From: an uncultured Clostridia bacterium
GTDB taxonomy: Bacteria > Bacillota > Clostridia > UBA1381
Assembly (NCBI GenBank): GCA_934462715.1
Contig: CAKSIJ010000023.1
Coordinates: forward strand, 1 to 34,329
DNA length: 34,329 bases
Reading direction: 5' to 3'
Shown here: in pieces, positions 19,001 through 27,628 of the stretch
How the letters are laid out: each line of letters starts with the position of its first letter
Numbering within the stretch: the first letter of the stretch is position 1
Made by a program: the position numbers and the translations under genes
Notes under the pieces: model-generated
The model's input: the letters and a program-made list of their open reading frames with translations, nothing else
The model's database searches: none
What the model was told of the DNA's origin: nothing

Positions 19001-19218
19001 GTGCCGAACCGGAAGCAAGTGACACTGATGTGATAAGAAGAACAAAATATCTTAACAAAATGATATTGCTTCAGCATTATCCGAACACTGACCAGAACAA
19101 GTTTTTGAAGGATAGGGGAATAGACGCAAATATTTATACCGACAATGAAACCGAAACCACTGTAAGCGCAGCTCTTGCCGGCAAGGGTATCGCTGTTTCG
19201 GAAATAGGTGTTAAATAA
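16066..19218 (+). CDS. Second secreted right-handed beta-helix enzyme (GH141-like)
   Basis: The start is the ATG at 16066, behind AAAGGAG, because it gives a clean signal peptide (MKKKICTLLL to GAEE); the frame is open further upstream but runs through a hairpin. The 1050-aa product begins with two Ig-like regions (about 27-210). It continues with the LYAAYYDEAGRL...LMVWENGSLKP module (about 220-325), then the beta-helix from about 330 (YFYVAPDGSDFNDG, GITVYFRGGTYP). It shares IPEALNSPGEYYIDRGTGLLY and the strip YGTIYSCG...IRYNYFHDV...AVYNDYCDPFLDVHHN with the enzyme at 10786, so the two are paralogues with different accessory domains. It lacks the copper-amine-oxidase-like tail. It probably cleaves a glycosidic bond in the same polysaccharide. 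Confidence 0.8.
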   Translation: MKKKICTLLLTSALTVAAGFPAGAEEYYNIAYSDSKNAVVTVKGCLGTDAASKNITINIKRNGTVISSAAAVTDYRGCYETEFDFRSDLSSCEVTVGYDSSVKTAEIKDDKASDENVRAHITQDNVICVEGFSEVKNVGDPVNILLVNKSSAAVGNFDLSGGAHIGACTVDKNGHFLYKFTFGGDDISAYRLLVCTDGGSPREVAIDKTQSEQTFISLSLKDDNGNRATLNGSDYTTVKALVDSRRSGKTKANLYAAYYDEAGRLISVDSHVNYNFDFGKNGVITVDDFLPKIPSDAQTVKLMVWENGSLKPYGTVEAYSDSEQTSAEKYFYVAPDGSDFNDGSFNSPLATLSAAKRAVNEYIDAKGMPENGITVYFRGGTYPISDMVEFTVADSGTAEAPVTYAAYNGEKVVFDGGVHIPSSAFTSAANTSISSRIPSVNPVYCVDLKQFGIYDFGDGDDKAYSADFIADLEVFSKGEPMVTARYPNVNAKGEQQYLLSGTNTNGDNYSLISYTDETLENAASFDGAFIEGWLKNGYDYHGAAILDVDRENNTFKIGYNGTLDKEVRYFIKNIPEALNSPGEYYIDRGTGLLYIIPNGSISDADITVSVFGKDISQPVIKTNGASYINFKGFTITDCRAGGIYIYGGKNISVDSCEIKNVGYCGIIVGSEMRHGKFLTVNGANVYSSSFYNPSYEKSSGHSITNSKIYDAGESAVKLVGGDRINLVAADYTLSNCELHDCGRLIKDVPTVDAVGVGITISNNKIYNAACAGITMGGNDIIIEKNEFYNCANETTDYGTIYSCGYEGAEIQAGSEIRYNYFHDVLREVENIVNGAFSSTPFRPAVYNDYCDPFLDVHHNYFENMPIGCFNAGGWENNWTDNVFKNADIPMLVQWNNLLHASTENGNKLDKLFDSLSTTEYKMLNIESGIWKAKYPKVAEAKEKMKALTGAEAAYPNSDIKNNIAFFLTEQSKASLEKISAEPEASDTDVIRRTKYLNKMILLQHYPNTDQNKFLKDRGIDANIYTDNETETTVSAALAGKGIAVSEIGVK

Positions 19219-19246
19219 CAGCAAAAAATAAAGAAAGGATACAGAT

Positions 19247-21982
19247 ATGAAAAAGACAATTTCAATTTTACTCACTGCAGCTCTTCTTATCTCCTGCGGC
19301 GCACAGTCATTCGCCGAGGTTGCCGAGCCGCAGCAGCAATTGACTCAAAATGCGGAAATTACACCGATTGAGTTTGAAAGCTATACAGCTATGCGATCCT
19401 CGCTGTCGCTGAAATTCACCAAGGACATCAATAAGGAAAATTTGGATTTACTGTCCCTTACGGATGAAGACGGGGCAGAACTTGAGTTTACAGCCGAGCT
19501 CGCAGAGTCGGACAATTCAAAATTAAACATAACGTTTGCCGAGCCGCTTGAACTCGGAAAGCAATACACACTCTCGGCTCCGTTTATAGCTGATGCGGCA
19601 AATGAAAGCATAGCAGCGGATTTTTCCGTCACGATAACGAGCGAAGAGCTTTACAGCGATGATTTTGAAAGCTATGACGATAACGAAAGCTTTTATGAAA
19701 ATTATTTTTTCAGAAGAAATGACGGACGAAACTATAATATGACAGACGCTTTAGATTTGGAGGCAGCAACAATAGAGTCGTTTAACGGCAGTAACAGATT
19801 AAAGCTGAGTAAAAAAGCGGCAGTCAGCGAAGCAAATGATGTATTTCTTGTCCCGAAAGTGAGCGACGAAAAAGCATTTCAAGATTATATTCTTGAATAT
19901 ACAGTGTCAAATGCCATGAGCGGAGCATATTCTTGTATGGCATATCAGGGCGCGACTGCATATGGCGGATACAGCCTTACCATAGATAAGAGATACACCC
20001 CCGATACTAAAAATTATTGGATTTATCTTGAATATCCGTCATACGCAAATCCTACTTTGTTCAAGGAAATCAAAACAGATGATGACATAAGATTTACATA
20101 TGTTATGAACGGATCGAGAACGGCAGGACATTTGTCGGTTTATCAAAACAACGATTGTATACTTGATAATTTTGATATAAAATACAACGGAGATTACGGA
20201 ATTTTCGGATTTAAATATATTAGCGGCAGTCCGGTATATATTGATGATATTTTTGCGTACAAGATAAACTGTGATATTGCCGCAAGCCCTGCGGTACTTG
20301 AGCCGATTTCACCTGTGCTTTCAACCGAGAACTTTGCAATAGGAAGCAATGTTGTATGTGATTTGGGCGATTACAAAAAGCCTGACGGTGTGAATTTGTG
20401 TTACGACTGGTACACAAGCAAAAACGAAAAACAATATCCCCAAAGTGACGAAGAATGGGAAATGATTTCGGAGGACGGCGGAGATACGTACACAATCACG
20501 AACGAGAATAAATATCTCAAATGTATTGTTCGCAGAAAGGTAGGGGGAATAGTACTTAACGAATACTCCACACCGGTACTGTTTAAGCCGGTGCCGCCGC
20601 AGATAAACGTTAAGGACGGCAAGCCCGTTGCGGAGATTACGAAAAATGACGATGACACATTAAGCGTATCATATGAATACATAGACGCAAACTCCGACCC
20701 CGAGGACGGAACAACCATCGAGTGGTACACCTCGACCGACTTAAGCACAAGCAAGAAATGGGAGCTTAAGAAAACGGCTTATATAAGTGAAAAAAGCGAA
20801 AGCAATGATTTTGTTTTTGACGTAAACGGAATAATCGACACTTTTGTGAAATGCGTGATAACCGTGCGTTCCGAGCATGAATCGGAAGCACCGGCACCTA
20901 CAGCTGACCCCGAGGACAATCCAAGCGCTGTTTCCGATGAAGACATATACACCGGAGAACCGGTAGAGCTTTATTATACATTGCCTTTCAGACCTGTTGC
21001 TTCGAATATAAAGATAACCGGAACTGCCGAGGAGGGCAAGGTTATTAAGGCAATATATACATATTATGACGAAAACGGCGATACTGAAAATACGGACAAA
21101 ACACAAATAATATGGTACCGTGTAAACGGAAGCGCAAAATCGAAGATAGGAACGGGAGTTACATATGCCGTTTCCTCCGCAGATGCGGGATATTCAATTA
21201 AGTGCGAGGTAACACCGTATACAGATACATTGCCTAACGAGGGTGAAACGGTATCGAGTGCAGCTGTATCTGTGAAAAAAAGCAAGTCGTCAAATTCAAG
21301 CTCGTCTACCGGCGGCTCAACTTCGGGAATATCGGTGAGTAAGGACTTGGATACGCTGGCAGGAATTTTAAACAATCAGTATGCCAATAACAGCACATTT
21401 GTACCGATTCCGGAGGAAAAAGAAACTTCGTTTATCGATACAAAGAATCACTGGGCAAGTGATTACATCGAAAAATTGTATGCAAAAGGACTTGTAAACG
21501 GTCGTGACGGCGGGAAGTTTGAGCCGGATGCGCCGATAACGAGAGCTGAGTGGCTGACCCTGCTTGTGCGTGGTGCACAGATTGATACAAATGATGTAAA
21601 ATGGCAGAACTGCTTCTTTGATGTTGACAAAGACGAGTGGTATGCTCTTGATATTCAGGCGGCATTCGACCTCGGACTTATAAGCGGTGACAGTGACGGC
21701 AGATTTTCACCTGATGAATACATAACAAGAGAGGCAATGGCAAAAATGCTTGTTGATGTATATGAATACATTATCGGCAGCGATATGGACGATTCATCGG
21801 CACGTTCATTTGCAGACAATGACACAATAAGCGCTTGGGCTGATGTATATGTTAAAAAGGCATCGGCATCCGGACTTATAAACGGTGATGATAAAGGCTG
21901 TTTCAATCCCAAGAACGACACAACACGCGCAGAAGCGTCAGCGGTGCTTTCGCGTATGCTTGAAATGACAGAGGAGGATTAA
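19247..21982 (+). CDS. Cell-surface protein with glycan-binding-like modules and three SLH domains
   Basis: The 911-aa product has a signal peptide (1 to about 24). An Ig-like unit (about 38-135) is followed by a jelly-roll-like domain that opens SDDFESYDDNESFYENYF (about 140-345). This pair matches those in the protein at 13741. Next come three Ig-like domains of about 100 residues (about 350-680) and a Ser-rich linker (SKSSNSSSSTGG). Three SLH domains (about 728-905) follow, with NHWASDYIEKLYAKGLVNG, ITRAEW and GRFSPDEYITREAM as signatures. Three SLH units are what is needed to bind the wall polymer, so this should be a stable surface anchor. It starts 28 bases after the previous gene behind AAAGGA. 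No enzyme motif is seen. Confidence 0.85.
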   Translation: MKKTISILLTAALLISCGAQSFAEVAEPQQQLTQNAEITPIEFESYTAMRSSLSLKFTKDINKENLDLLSLTDEDGAELEFTAELAESDNSKLNITFAEPLELGKQYTLSAPFIADAANESIAADFSVTITSEELYSDDFESYDDNESFYENYFFRRNDGRNYNMTDALDLEAATIESFNGSNRLKLSKKAAVSEANDVFLVPKVSDEKAFQDYILEYTVSNAMSGAYSCMAYQGATAYGGYSLTIDKRYTPDTKNYWIYLEYPSYANPTLFKEIKTDDDIRFTYVMNGSRTAGHLSVYQNNDCILDNFDIKYNGDYGIFGFKYISGSPVYIDDIFAYKINCDIAASPAVLEPISPVLSTENFAIGSNVVCDLGDYKKPDGVNLCYDWYTSKNEKQYPQSDEEWEMISEDGGDTYTITNENKYLKCIVRRKVGGIVLNEYSTPVLFKPVPPQINVKDGKPVAEITKNDDDTLSVSYEYIDANSDPEDGTTIEWYTSTDLSTSKKWELKKTAYISEKSESNDFVFDVNGIIDTFVKCVITVRSEHESEAPAPTADPEDNPSAVSDEDIYTGEPVELYYTLPFRPVASNIKITGTAEEGKVIKAIYTYYDENGDTENTDKTQIIWYRVNGSAKSKIGTGVTYAVSSADAGYSIKCEVTPYTDTLPNEGETVSSAAVSVKKSKSSNSSSSTGGSTSGISVSKDLDTLAGILNNQYANNSTFVPIPEEKETSFIDTKNHWASDYIEKLYAKGLVNGRDGGKFEPDAPITRAEWLTLLVRGAQIDTNDVKWQNCFFDVDKDEWYALDIQAAFDLGLISGDSDGRFSPDEYITREAMAKMLVDVYEYIIGSDMDDSSARSFADNDTISAWADVYVKKASASGLINGDDKGCFNPKNDTTRAEASAVLSRMLEMTEED

Positions 21983-21983
21983 A

Positions 21984-24734
21984 GTGAAAAAAATAATCGG
22001 TATATTTATGGCACTTGTGATGATGCTTACGAGTCTTAACCTTGCGGCAGCTGCCGCAGACAGCTCGGCATCGGACAATTCAGCCGTATCGGACAGATAT
22101 ATTGAGCTTTTCAGCTCACTGGGAGTTTTTTCCAAAACATACAACAGAACCGACAGCATAACAAGAGCGCAATACGCTCAGATGCTTACAAGACTGCTCG
22201 GTTACGAGTACAGGCTTTCCTCAATGCGCGGAGTAGCATATTCGGACGTTGCGGTTGACTATACTTTTTCAAAGGAAATCAACCTTATGAATGTTCTCGG
22301 TATCATGATTGCTAAGGAGGGAGATAAATTCTGCCCCGAAGATAAACTGACAATGGATGATGCCGTTGCAAGTATGGTAAGGGCGCTGGGTTATACAACC
22401 GTAGCCGAAAAATCCGGCGGCGCACCCGATGGCTACAATAAGGTTGCGGATATGCTCGGCATACGCAAGGGTATTTCCTCAAAGCTTATGACACCCTATG
22501 CCGCAGCAGGTGCGGTTGCGAGATTGTTCTACAATTCTCTTGATGTTGAGATACTTTCTTACACAAACGGAATGACTATTTTCAAGGATTACCTTGAGCT
22601 TGAACGCGGTACAGGTCAGGTTACTGCCGTATACGGTATGTCGCTTATAGACGGAACAGTGCTTGAAAACGGTGAAATAATGATAGGTGACAGGTCATTT
22701 GAAACCTCTCTAACATCGCTTATGTCATATTTCGGCTGTACGGTTGAATACTACTGTCATGAGGACAAAAACACCGGTAATTATACGCTGACATATGTAC
22801 GTCCGCTCAAAAAAAGTGAAGAAGTGACAGTTTACAGCGCTGATATAGAAGATTTTGAGGATAACAGACTCTATTATTCTGAGGAGGGTAAAAGAAATTA
22901 TTCGACACTTCGTATTTCAAGTGACGCAATAGTGTTGTATAACGGCAGAACGGTTGCGTCATTGGAGAGCAAATATATACCGAAAAACGGTTATATAAAG
23001 TGCATATCCACTGAGGGCGGTCAACCGTATAATATTGTTATAATATTTGATTATCAGAGCTTTGTTGTTGACTCTGTTTTTAACGGCGGCATAAGCTTTA
23101 AATACGGAAATGCATTTAAGAGTACGAACGGTAACAGCTACACAACGCTTAATCTTTCGTCCGACAACTCAATCATCGAAAGAGACGGAAACTATATACA
23201 GCCTGAAGCAATATCAAAAAATGAAGTTGTTTCGGTAGCATTTTCGGGTAAGACTTATTACATAACCGTTTCAAAGGAAACGGTAAAGGGTGTTATAAGG
23301 CAGATCGATTCCGAATCAATGACCGTCAGAATAAACAGTGATGAGTACGTTGTTGATGAAACCTTTGCCAAGCTTGTTGACGGCGGTGCAGAAGGCACAA
23401 GGCCGTTTGCGTCAAATCTGAACGCAACATTCTATCTTGACCTTGCAAACAGAATTGTCGGAATGACGGTTGCCTCCAGCGATATGCGCTACGGCTATCT
23501 TAAAACAGTAGACGATGAAGCGTATACCGTAAAAATATATGATATTAACGAAAGAGAGTTTGTCAAGTTTAACATTGACAAGAATTGCAAATTAAACGGT
23601 GAGAAGAAAACTCAGGAGTATATAGCAACGGCGCTGCTGGAATACAGGAATGAATGTAATTCAAAGACAAGGTATGACAGCAATGACACGATTACGGATT
23701 TGGTGCCGCCGATTATAAAGTTCAGAACAAACGAAGATTTTGATCTTTCCGCAATTGTGACAACCACATACACTCTTGCACCGGCAGGTCAGGCACCGTC
23801 GGCAGGTCAGGTAGGACGAGATGTCGCGCCGAGTGATGATTTTATCATTCTTTCCGCACCATACGGCAAAAAGATTTGGGACTTCTCCTACAACATATTT
23901 ACCTCGTATCAGTCCGACGTGGGAAATGTCCGTGCGGCAGGCTTCCCCGGAATGCAGCTTCCGACCGACGGAAATGAGGAGGATTTTGATGCATCGACTG
24001 CTGTGCAGTCAATTATGCCGAAAACGGATAATTTGGGCTATAGTGTAATTATTTACGACATCGACTTTGAAACGGGTACACCGGGCTTTGTTATATATGT
24101 AGCTGAGGCCGGAGGAACTAAGGTTGAAATAAAGAACCAGCTGTACGGCGTGGGCAGCGTTAGTGACGCTGTTGACGAAAACGATGAGAATTGTATGTGT
24201 CTTGAGCTTTATCCCGCATCAACGGCAATAGAAACAACAATGTATACAACCGGTGATGATAGAGTTGTCGAAGCGTGCCGTAACCTTAATAAGGGCGATA
24301 TTGTACAGATAAAGACCAATTACAAAGGGGTAATAACGGCGGTGACGAAGGTTATTTCATATAGCAAACCGGATGATTACACTACAGCAACCTATACCTC
24401 CTCAAACGGCGAACAGTTTAAGCGTCATGATGACGGTACGGTTATGTTCTTCTCAAAATATGTATCGAGCAAGTATATAACGAACGGAAACATAGGCACT
24501 ATTGCAAAGTTTGCTGTTAATGACACAAAATCGGGAACGCCGTTCCTGCAGACAATAACAGGAAAAGGCCTTATCTATGACGGATCGCATTTCTATCGCG
24601 GCGACTCTGACAACATTGCAAGGGATGACTGGGTATTCGGAATAGGATTTATTGAAAAATGCTCAAATTATGTGATATTCAAGTATAATAGGCAGCAGTA
24701 TTCGGATAACGACCAATTTATGTCAACTAAATAA
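21984..24734 (+). CDS. Large SLH-domain protein of unknown function
   Basis: The product is 916 aa and starts with GTG. The start is set by GAGGAGG, which overlaps the stop region of the preceding gene; the two genes are one base apart and so translationally coupled. A signal peptide (1 to about 24) is followed by SLH-like units at the N-terminus (about 32-195, with DSITRAQYAQMLTRLLGY and KLTMDDAVASMVRALGY). The remaining 700 residues are beta-rich, with repeated short units such as GVIRQIDSESMTVRINSDEYVVD and GYLKTVDDEAYTVKIYD, and no motif that I recognise. The arrangement is the mirror of its neighbour, whose SLH units are C-terminal. It may be a surface scaffold or glycan receptor; that is inference. 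Confidence 0.75.
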   Translation: MKKIIGIFMALVMMLTSLNLAAAAADSSASDNSAVSDRYIELFSSLGVFSKTYNRTDSITRAQYAQMLTRLLGYEYRLSSMRGVAYSDVAVDYTFSKEINLMNVLGIMIAKEGDKFCPEDKLTMDDAVASMVRALGYTTVAEKSGGAPDGYNKVADMLGIRKGISSKLMTPYAAAGAVARLFYNSLDVEILSYTNGMTIFKDYLELERGTGQVTAVYGMSLIDGTVLENGEIMIGDRSFETSLTSLMSYFGCTVEYYCHEDKNTGNYTLTYVRPLKKSEEVTVYSADIEDFEDNRLYYSEEGKRNYSTLRISSDAIVLYNGRTVASLESKYIPKNGYIKCISTEGGQPYNIVIIFDYQSFVVDSVFNGGISFKYGNAFKSTNGNSYTTLNLSSDNSIIERDGNYIQPEAISKNEVVSVAFSGKTYYITVSKETVKGVIRQIDSESMTVRINSDEYVVDETFAKLVDGGAEGTRPFASNLNATFYLDLANRIVGMTVASSDMRYGYLKTVDDEAYTVKIYDINEREFVKFNIDKNCKLNGEKKTQEYIATALLEYRNECNSKTRYDSNDTITDLVPPIIKFRTNEDFDLSAIVTTTYTLAPAGQAPSAGQVGRDVAPSDDFIILSAPYGKKIWDFSYNIFTSYQSDVGNVRAAGFPGMQLPTDGNEEDFDASTAVQSIMPKTDNLGYSVIIYDIDFETGTPGFVIYVAEAGGTKVEIKNQLYGVGSVSDAVDENDENCMCLELYPASTAIETTMYTTGDDRVVEACRNLNKGDIVQIKTNYKGVITAVTKVISYSKPDDYTTATYTSSNGEQFKRHDDGTVMFFSKYVSSKYITNGNIGTIAKFAVNDTKSGTPFLQTITGKGLIYDGSHFYRGDSDNIARDDWVFGIGFIEKCSNYVIFKYNRQQYSDNDQFMSTK

Positions 24735-24746
24735 TAATTTCCGCCG

Positions 24747-24764
24747 GCCGCCGCGTGCGGCGGC
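24747..24764 (+). other. GC-rich intercistronic hairpin
   Basis: GCCGCCGC and GCGGCGGC form an 8-bp stem around GT (the real loop must open a little wider). It stands 83 bases before the binding-lipoprotein gene and is followed by an A-rich stretch, not T, so it is not a typical plus-strand terminator. It resembles the hairpin at 16016-16039. Confidence 0.6.
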
Positions 24765-24791
24765 GGAGAAAAAACAAATAAATTATGCGGC

Positions 24792-24804
24792 TGTAAAATT
24801 TACA
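24792..24804 (+). promoter_or_regulatory. Palindrome upstream of binding-lipoprotein gene
   Basis: TGTAAA-A-TTTACA is a perfect 6-bp inverted repeat 42 bases before the ATG of the binding-protein gene. Flanking CGGC and GCCG could extend it as an RNA stem with a small bulge. It may be an operator or an mRNA element. No clear -35/-10 pair is seen between it and the gene. Confidence 0.4.
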
Positions 24805-24846
24805 ATTGCCGGAAAATATTAAAAACATTTCAAGGAGGAAAACAAA

Positions 24847-26376
24847 ATGAAAAAACAAATTGCAGTTGCGCTTGCCGCAATGCTCACACTTTCCTGTGCC
24901 GCCGGCTGCGGCACAAAAAACGCCTCGGACGGCGGTGAAGTCACACTGAAAATGACGTTGGCGGGTCCCTCGGGACAAAAGGACGCTCAAAAGGTTTTTG
25001 ACGAAGTTAACAAGAAGCTCAAAACCTATGAGGGATGCGAAAACATCACGCTTGACATTAACATAATCGAAGGTTCAGACTATAAGCAGAAATTTCAGCT
25101 GTGGCAGACAAGCGGCGAACAGATGGATATAGTCCAGACCTACGGCCTCAATTACGGCGATCTCGCAAGAGACGGAAGCTTTGTCGCACTGGATGATTAT
25201 ATTGACGAAAGCGAAGCCCTTAAGGGTGCGTTCCCTGATTATGTATGGGATTATGCACTTGTTGACGGATCGAAATATTATGTGCCATCGTATCAGATGC
25301 TTGCAAATGTTGACTATTCGTTTGTAACGCCCAAAGCTCTTGCGGATAAGTATATGGATGTGGAGAAAATGCAGAACGTCATGAACTCCGCTGAGATTTT
25401 TAACGATTCCTGCTGGGACGTACTCGAGGAATACCTCGACACGCTTGCGGCAAACGGTGAACTGAAAATGGGATATAAGCCCCTTGATTCGCTCACCTTT
25501 ACACTCCAGAAGGGCTATGTTGACGTGGGCAACAGAATGATGATGAAAAAAGACGACCCGACTCATACCGTATATTACATGGATGAGGTACCCGACAGAC
25601 TCAACGACTTCAAGAGACTTTCGCAGCTGTACAAGAAGGGTTATATAAGAAGCGACATTGCAAGCGTTGACGGCTCCGACAATATGGTCGGTTCACCCGA
25701 TGGATATACTCTCTGGCACAGCGGTTTCAGAATGGACGAGGAGCTTAAACAAAAACAGAGAGATACTCTTAAGGAAAAGTACGGATATGAATTTCAGGAG
25801 ATTATGACTAAGGACTACGAAGTACTGCCTAACGGAAACGCTGCCGGAGGTATGGCGATAAGCACATTGTCAAAGCACCCCGACGAGGCGTTTAAGGTAA
25901 TCGAGCTGTTAAACTCCGAAAAGGGTAAGGACCTATACCGCCTGCTTGCGTACGGTATCGAGGGCGAGCATTACACAAAGCTTGACGAGAACACAATCGA
26001 GCCTATCGGCTATACCGGTCAGGCGTCATCTACGGCAAACTACGGACTGTGGGCATGGAACAGCGGCAACACTAAGTACGGTTTCAACAAGACGGGCGAA
26101 AATATGACGGGCGACAGGCTTGACGAGCTGAACAGCAATGAAGATTTGTATATTTCACCGCTTACCGGATTTGTACCCGATACAAGCACGATAGCATCGG
26201 AAATCGCACAGATGAATACCGTATTTGAGGAATATAAGGATCTCAACTGCGGTAACAGACCGGATGTTGAGGCAACGTATAACGAATACATGGCAAAGGT
26301 TAAGACTGCCGGTATGGAAAAGGTTAAAGAGGAAATGCAAAAACAGGTCAATGAGTTTTTTGCTGACAAGAAATAA
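24847..26376 (+). CDS. ABC transporter sugar-binding lipoprotein, LplA type
   Basis: The 509-aa product is the extracellular receptor of the importer. Its lipoprotein signal peptide ends AAGC with Cys21 as the lipid-carrying residue. A mature domain typical of extracellular solute-binding family 1 follows: TLAGPSGQKDAQKVFDEVN, GEQMDIVQTYGLNYGDLARDG, and AAGGMAISTLSKHPDEAFKVIELLNSE. Length fits the LplA/YtcQ group (about 500-560), which works with LplB/YtcP-type permeases such as those at 8789 and 9791. Here it lies 14 kb from them, after the surface proteins. AAGGAGG lies eight bases before the ATG. A terminator follows, so this is the end of the transport/surface transcript. Confidence 0.93.
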   Translation: MKKQIAVALAAMLTLSCAAGCGTKNASDGGEVTLKMTLAGPSGQKDAQKVFDEVNKKLKTYEGCENITLDINIIEGSDYKQKFQLWQTSGEQMDIVQTYGLNYGDLARDGSFVALDDYIDESEALKGAFPDYVWDYALVDGSKYYVPSYQMLANVDYSFVTPKALADKYMDVEKMQNVMNSAEIFNDSCWDVLEEYLDTLAANGELKMGYKPLDSLTFTLQKGYVDVGNRMMMKKDDPTHTVYYMDEVPDRLNDFKRLSQLYKKGYIRSDIASVDGSDNMVGSPDGYTLWHSGFRMDEELKQKQRDTLKEKYGYEFQEIMTKDYEVLPNGNAAGGMAISTLSKHPDEAFKVIELLNSEKGKDLYRLLAYGIEGEHYTKLDENTIEPIGYTGQASSTANYGLWAWNSGNTKYGFNKTGENMTGDRLDELNSNEDLYISPLTGFVPDTSTIASEIAQMNTVFEEYKDLNCGNRPDVEATYNEYMAKVKTAGMEKVKEEMQKQVNEFFADKK

Positions 26377-26390
26377 ATTAATGATTATAA

Positions 26391-26424
26391 AACGGGTAAC
26401 GGGTTATCCCGTTGTCTGTTTTTT
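26391..26424 (+). terminator. Rho-independent terminator after binding-lipoprotein gene
   Basis: AACGGG (26398-26403), loop TTAT and CCCGTT (26408-26413) form a perfect stem. An alternative longer stem starts at 26391. TGTCTGTTTTTT follows. The next gene starts 32 bases later, too close for a separate complete promoter, so some read-through is likely. Confidence 0.85.
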
Positions 26425-26455
26425 CTGAAAAAATAACTTTTTAGGCAGGCAAGAT

Positions 26456-27628
26456 ATGATATATTATATAGATTTTAAGAACGGAAGAAAAGAAAACAGC
26501 GGAACAGATGAAAATTATCCGATAAATTATTATCGTGAGCTTGAATTAAACAGGGGAGATACGGTCCTTTTTAAACGAGGCACGTTTATAAGAGATTGTT
26601 TGTACAATAAAGACGGCATTTCGTACGGAGCATACGGCGAGGGGGAAAATCCCACCTTTTGCGGATCTGTTAATTTGTCCGATCCTACCGTTTGGGAGGA
26701 ACGGGAAAAAAACTTGTGGAGACCGCGTGTTGAGCTTAAAACAGAGGTGTGCAATATTGTTTTTGACGGCGGAAGCTCTTACGGAACCTTGCGTTACAGT
26801 AAAAAAGACTTGATCGCCGACGGTGATTTTTTCGACAGCCGCGGTGGCTGTGGCGAGGGAAATATAAATGACACTGAATTTTTTCTGTATTGTTCGGTAA
26901 ATCCGGCACTGAAATATTCGGATATTGAATGTGTGTTGAGAGTTCATCGTTCCCTTGCCGAGATGGGCGAGGGTATGACATTTTCCGATTTGTCATTTAT
27001 AAATAACGGTGTTCATGGGATAGCCGGATTAAACCCGGCAAGAAACATACATATAAAAAACTGTACTTTCAGAAATATAGGCGGAAGCATATGGAGTAAA
27101 AAGAATCGCATTCGATTCGGAAACGCCGTAGAGTGCTGGGATGTTGCGGAGAATATTGTTGTCGAGGACTGTGTTTTCGATAACATATACGATTCAGCGG
27201 TTACTCATCAGGGCGCGTATAAGTGTGTGCCGGCAGTGAATTTTATCATAAGGAATAATGTGTTTAAAAAATGCGGTATGGCGGCATATGAACAAAGAGA
27301 CCTTATGCCCGAATATGCCGAATTTTCGGACAATATCTGCACCGAAGCCGGCGAGGGCTTTTCAAAGCTGGGCGAAACCATGCCGCGCCGTTCGGAAATC
27401 TGGCCGCAGCCTATGGGACATCACATTTTTCTGTGGCGCATAGAAAACCCGACTGAAAACGGCATAATAAAGATTGAGAACAACAAATTCGGTTCATCGC
27501 CCTACGGCGAGGCGATTTATTCGATTATTTCACCGGATGCCGAGAAACAGCTGAAGCTTTCGCATAACGTGTTTTCGGGAAACACCTGTTCAAAGAAACG
27601 CGGAAGAGATGCAGTCAGCTTTGTATAA
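26456..27628 (+). CDS. Cytoplasmic right-handed beta-helix protein
   Basis: The 390-aa product has no signal peptide. The N-terminus (YYIDFKNGRKENSGT, then GDTVLFKRGTFIRDCL and SYGAYGEGENPTFCGSVNL) has the start pattern of beta-helix glycan-active proteins. It is less than half as long as the secreted ones. Helix rungs follow (NIHIKNCTFRNIGGS, NIVVEDCVFDNIYDS, NFIIRNNVFKKCG). It could be an intracellular lyase or glycosidase acting on imported oligosaccharides; no catalytic residues can be assigned. The ribosome site is weak (AGGCAGGCAAG before the ATG) and a terminator lies directly upstream, so expression is probably lower than that of the binding protein. Confidence 0.75.
   Translation: MIYYIDFKNGRKENSGTDENYPINYYRELELNRGDTVLFKRGTFIRDCLYNKDGISYGAYGEGENPTFCGSVNLSDPTVWEEREKNLWRPRVELKTEVCNIVFDGGSSYGTLRYSKKDLIADGDFFDSRGGCGEGNINDTEFFLYCSVNPALKYSDIECVLRVHRSLAEMGEGMTFSDLSFINNGVHGIAGLNPARNIHIKNCTFRNIGGSIWSKKNRIRFGNAVECWDVAENIVVEDCVFDNIYDSAVTHQGAYKCVPAVNFIIRNNVFKKCGMAAYEQRDLMPEYAEFSDNICTEAGEGFSKLGETMPRRSEIWPQPMGHHIFLWRIENPTENGIIKIENNKFGSSPYGEAIYSIISPDAEKQLKLSHNVFSGNTCSKKRGRDAVSFV

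Noticed and set aside
23821..24048. Second plus-strand frame inside the 21984 gene
   Set aside because: It is fully inside a well-supported gene in another frame, with no independent signals.
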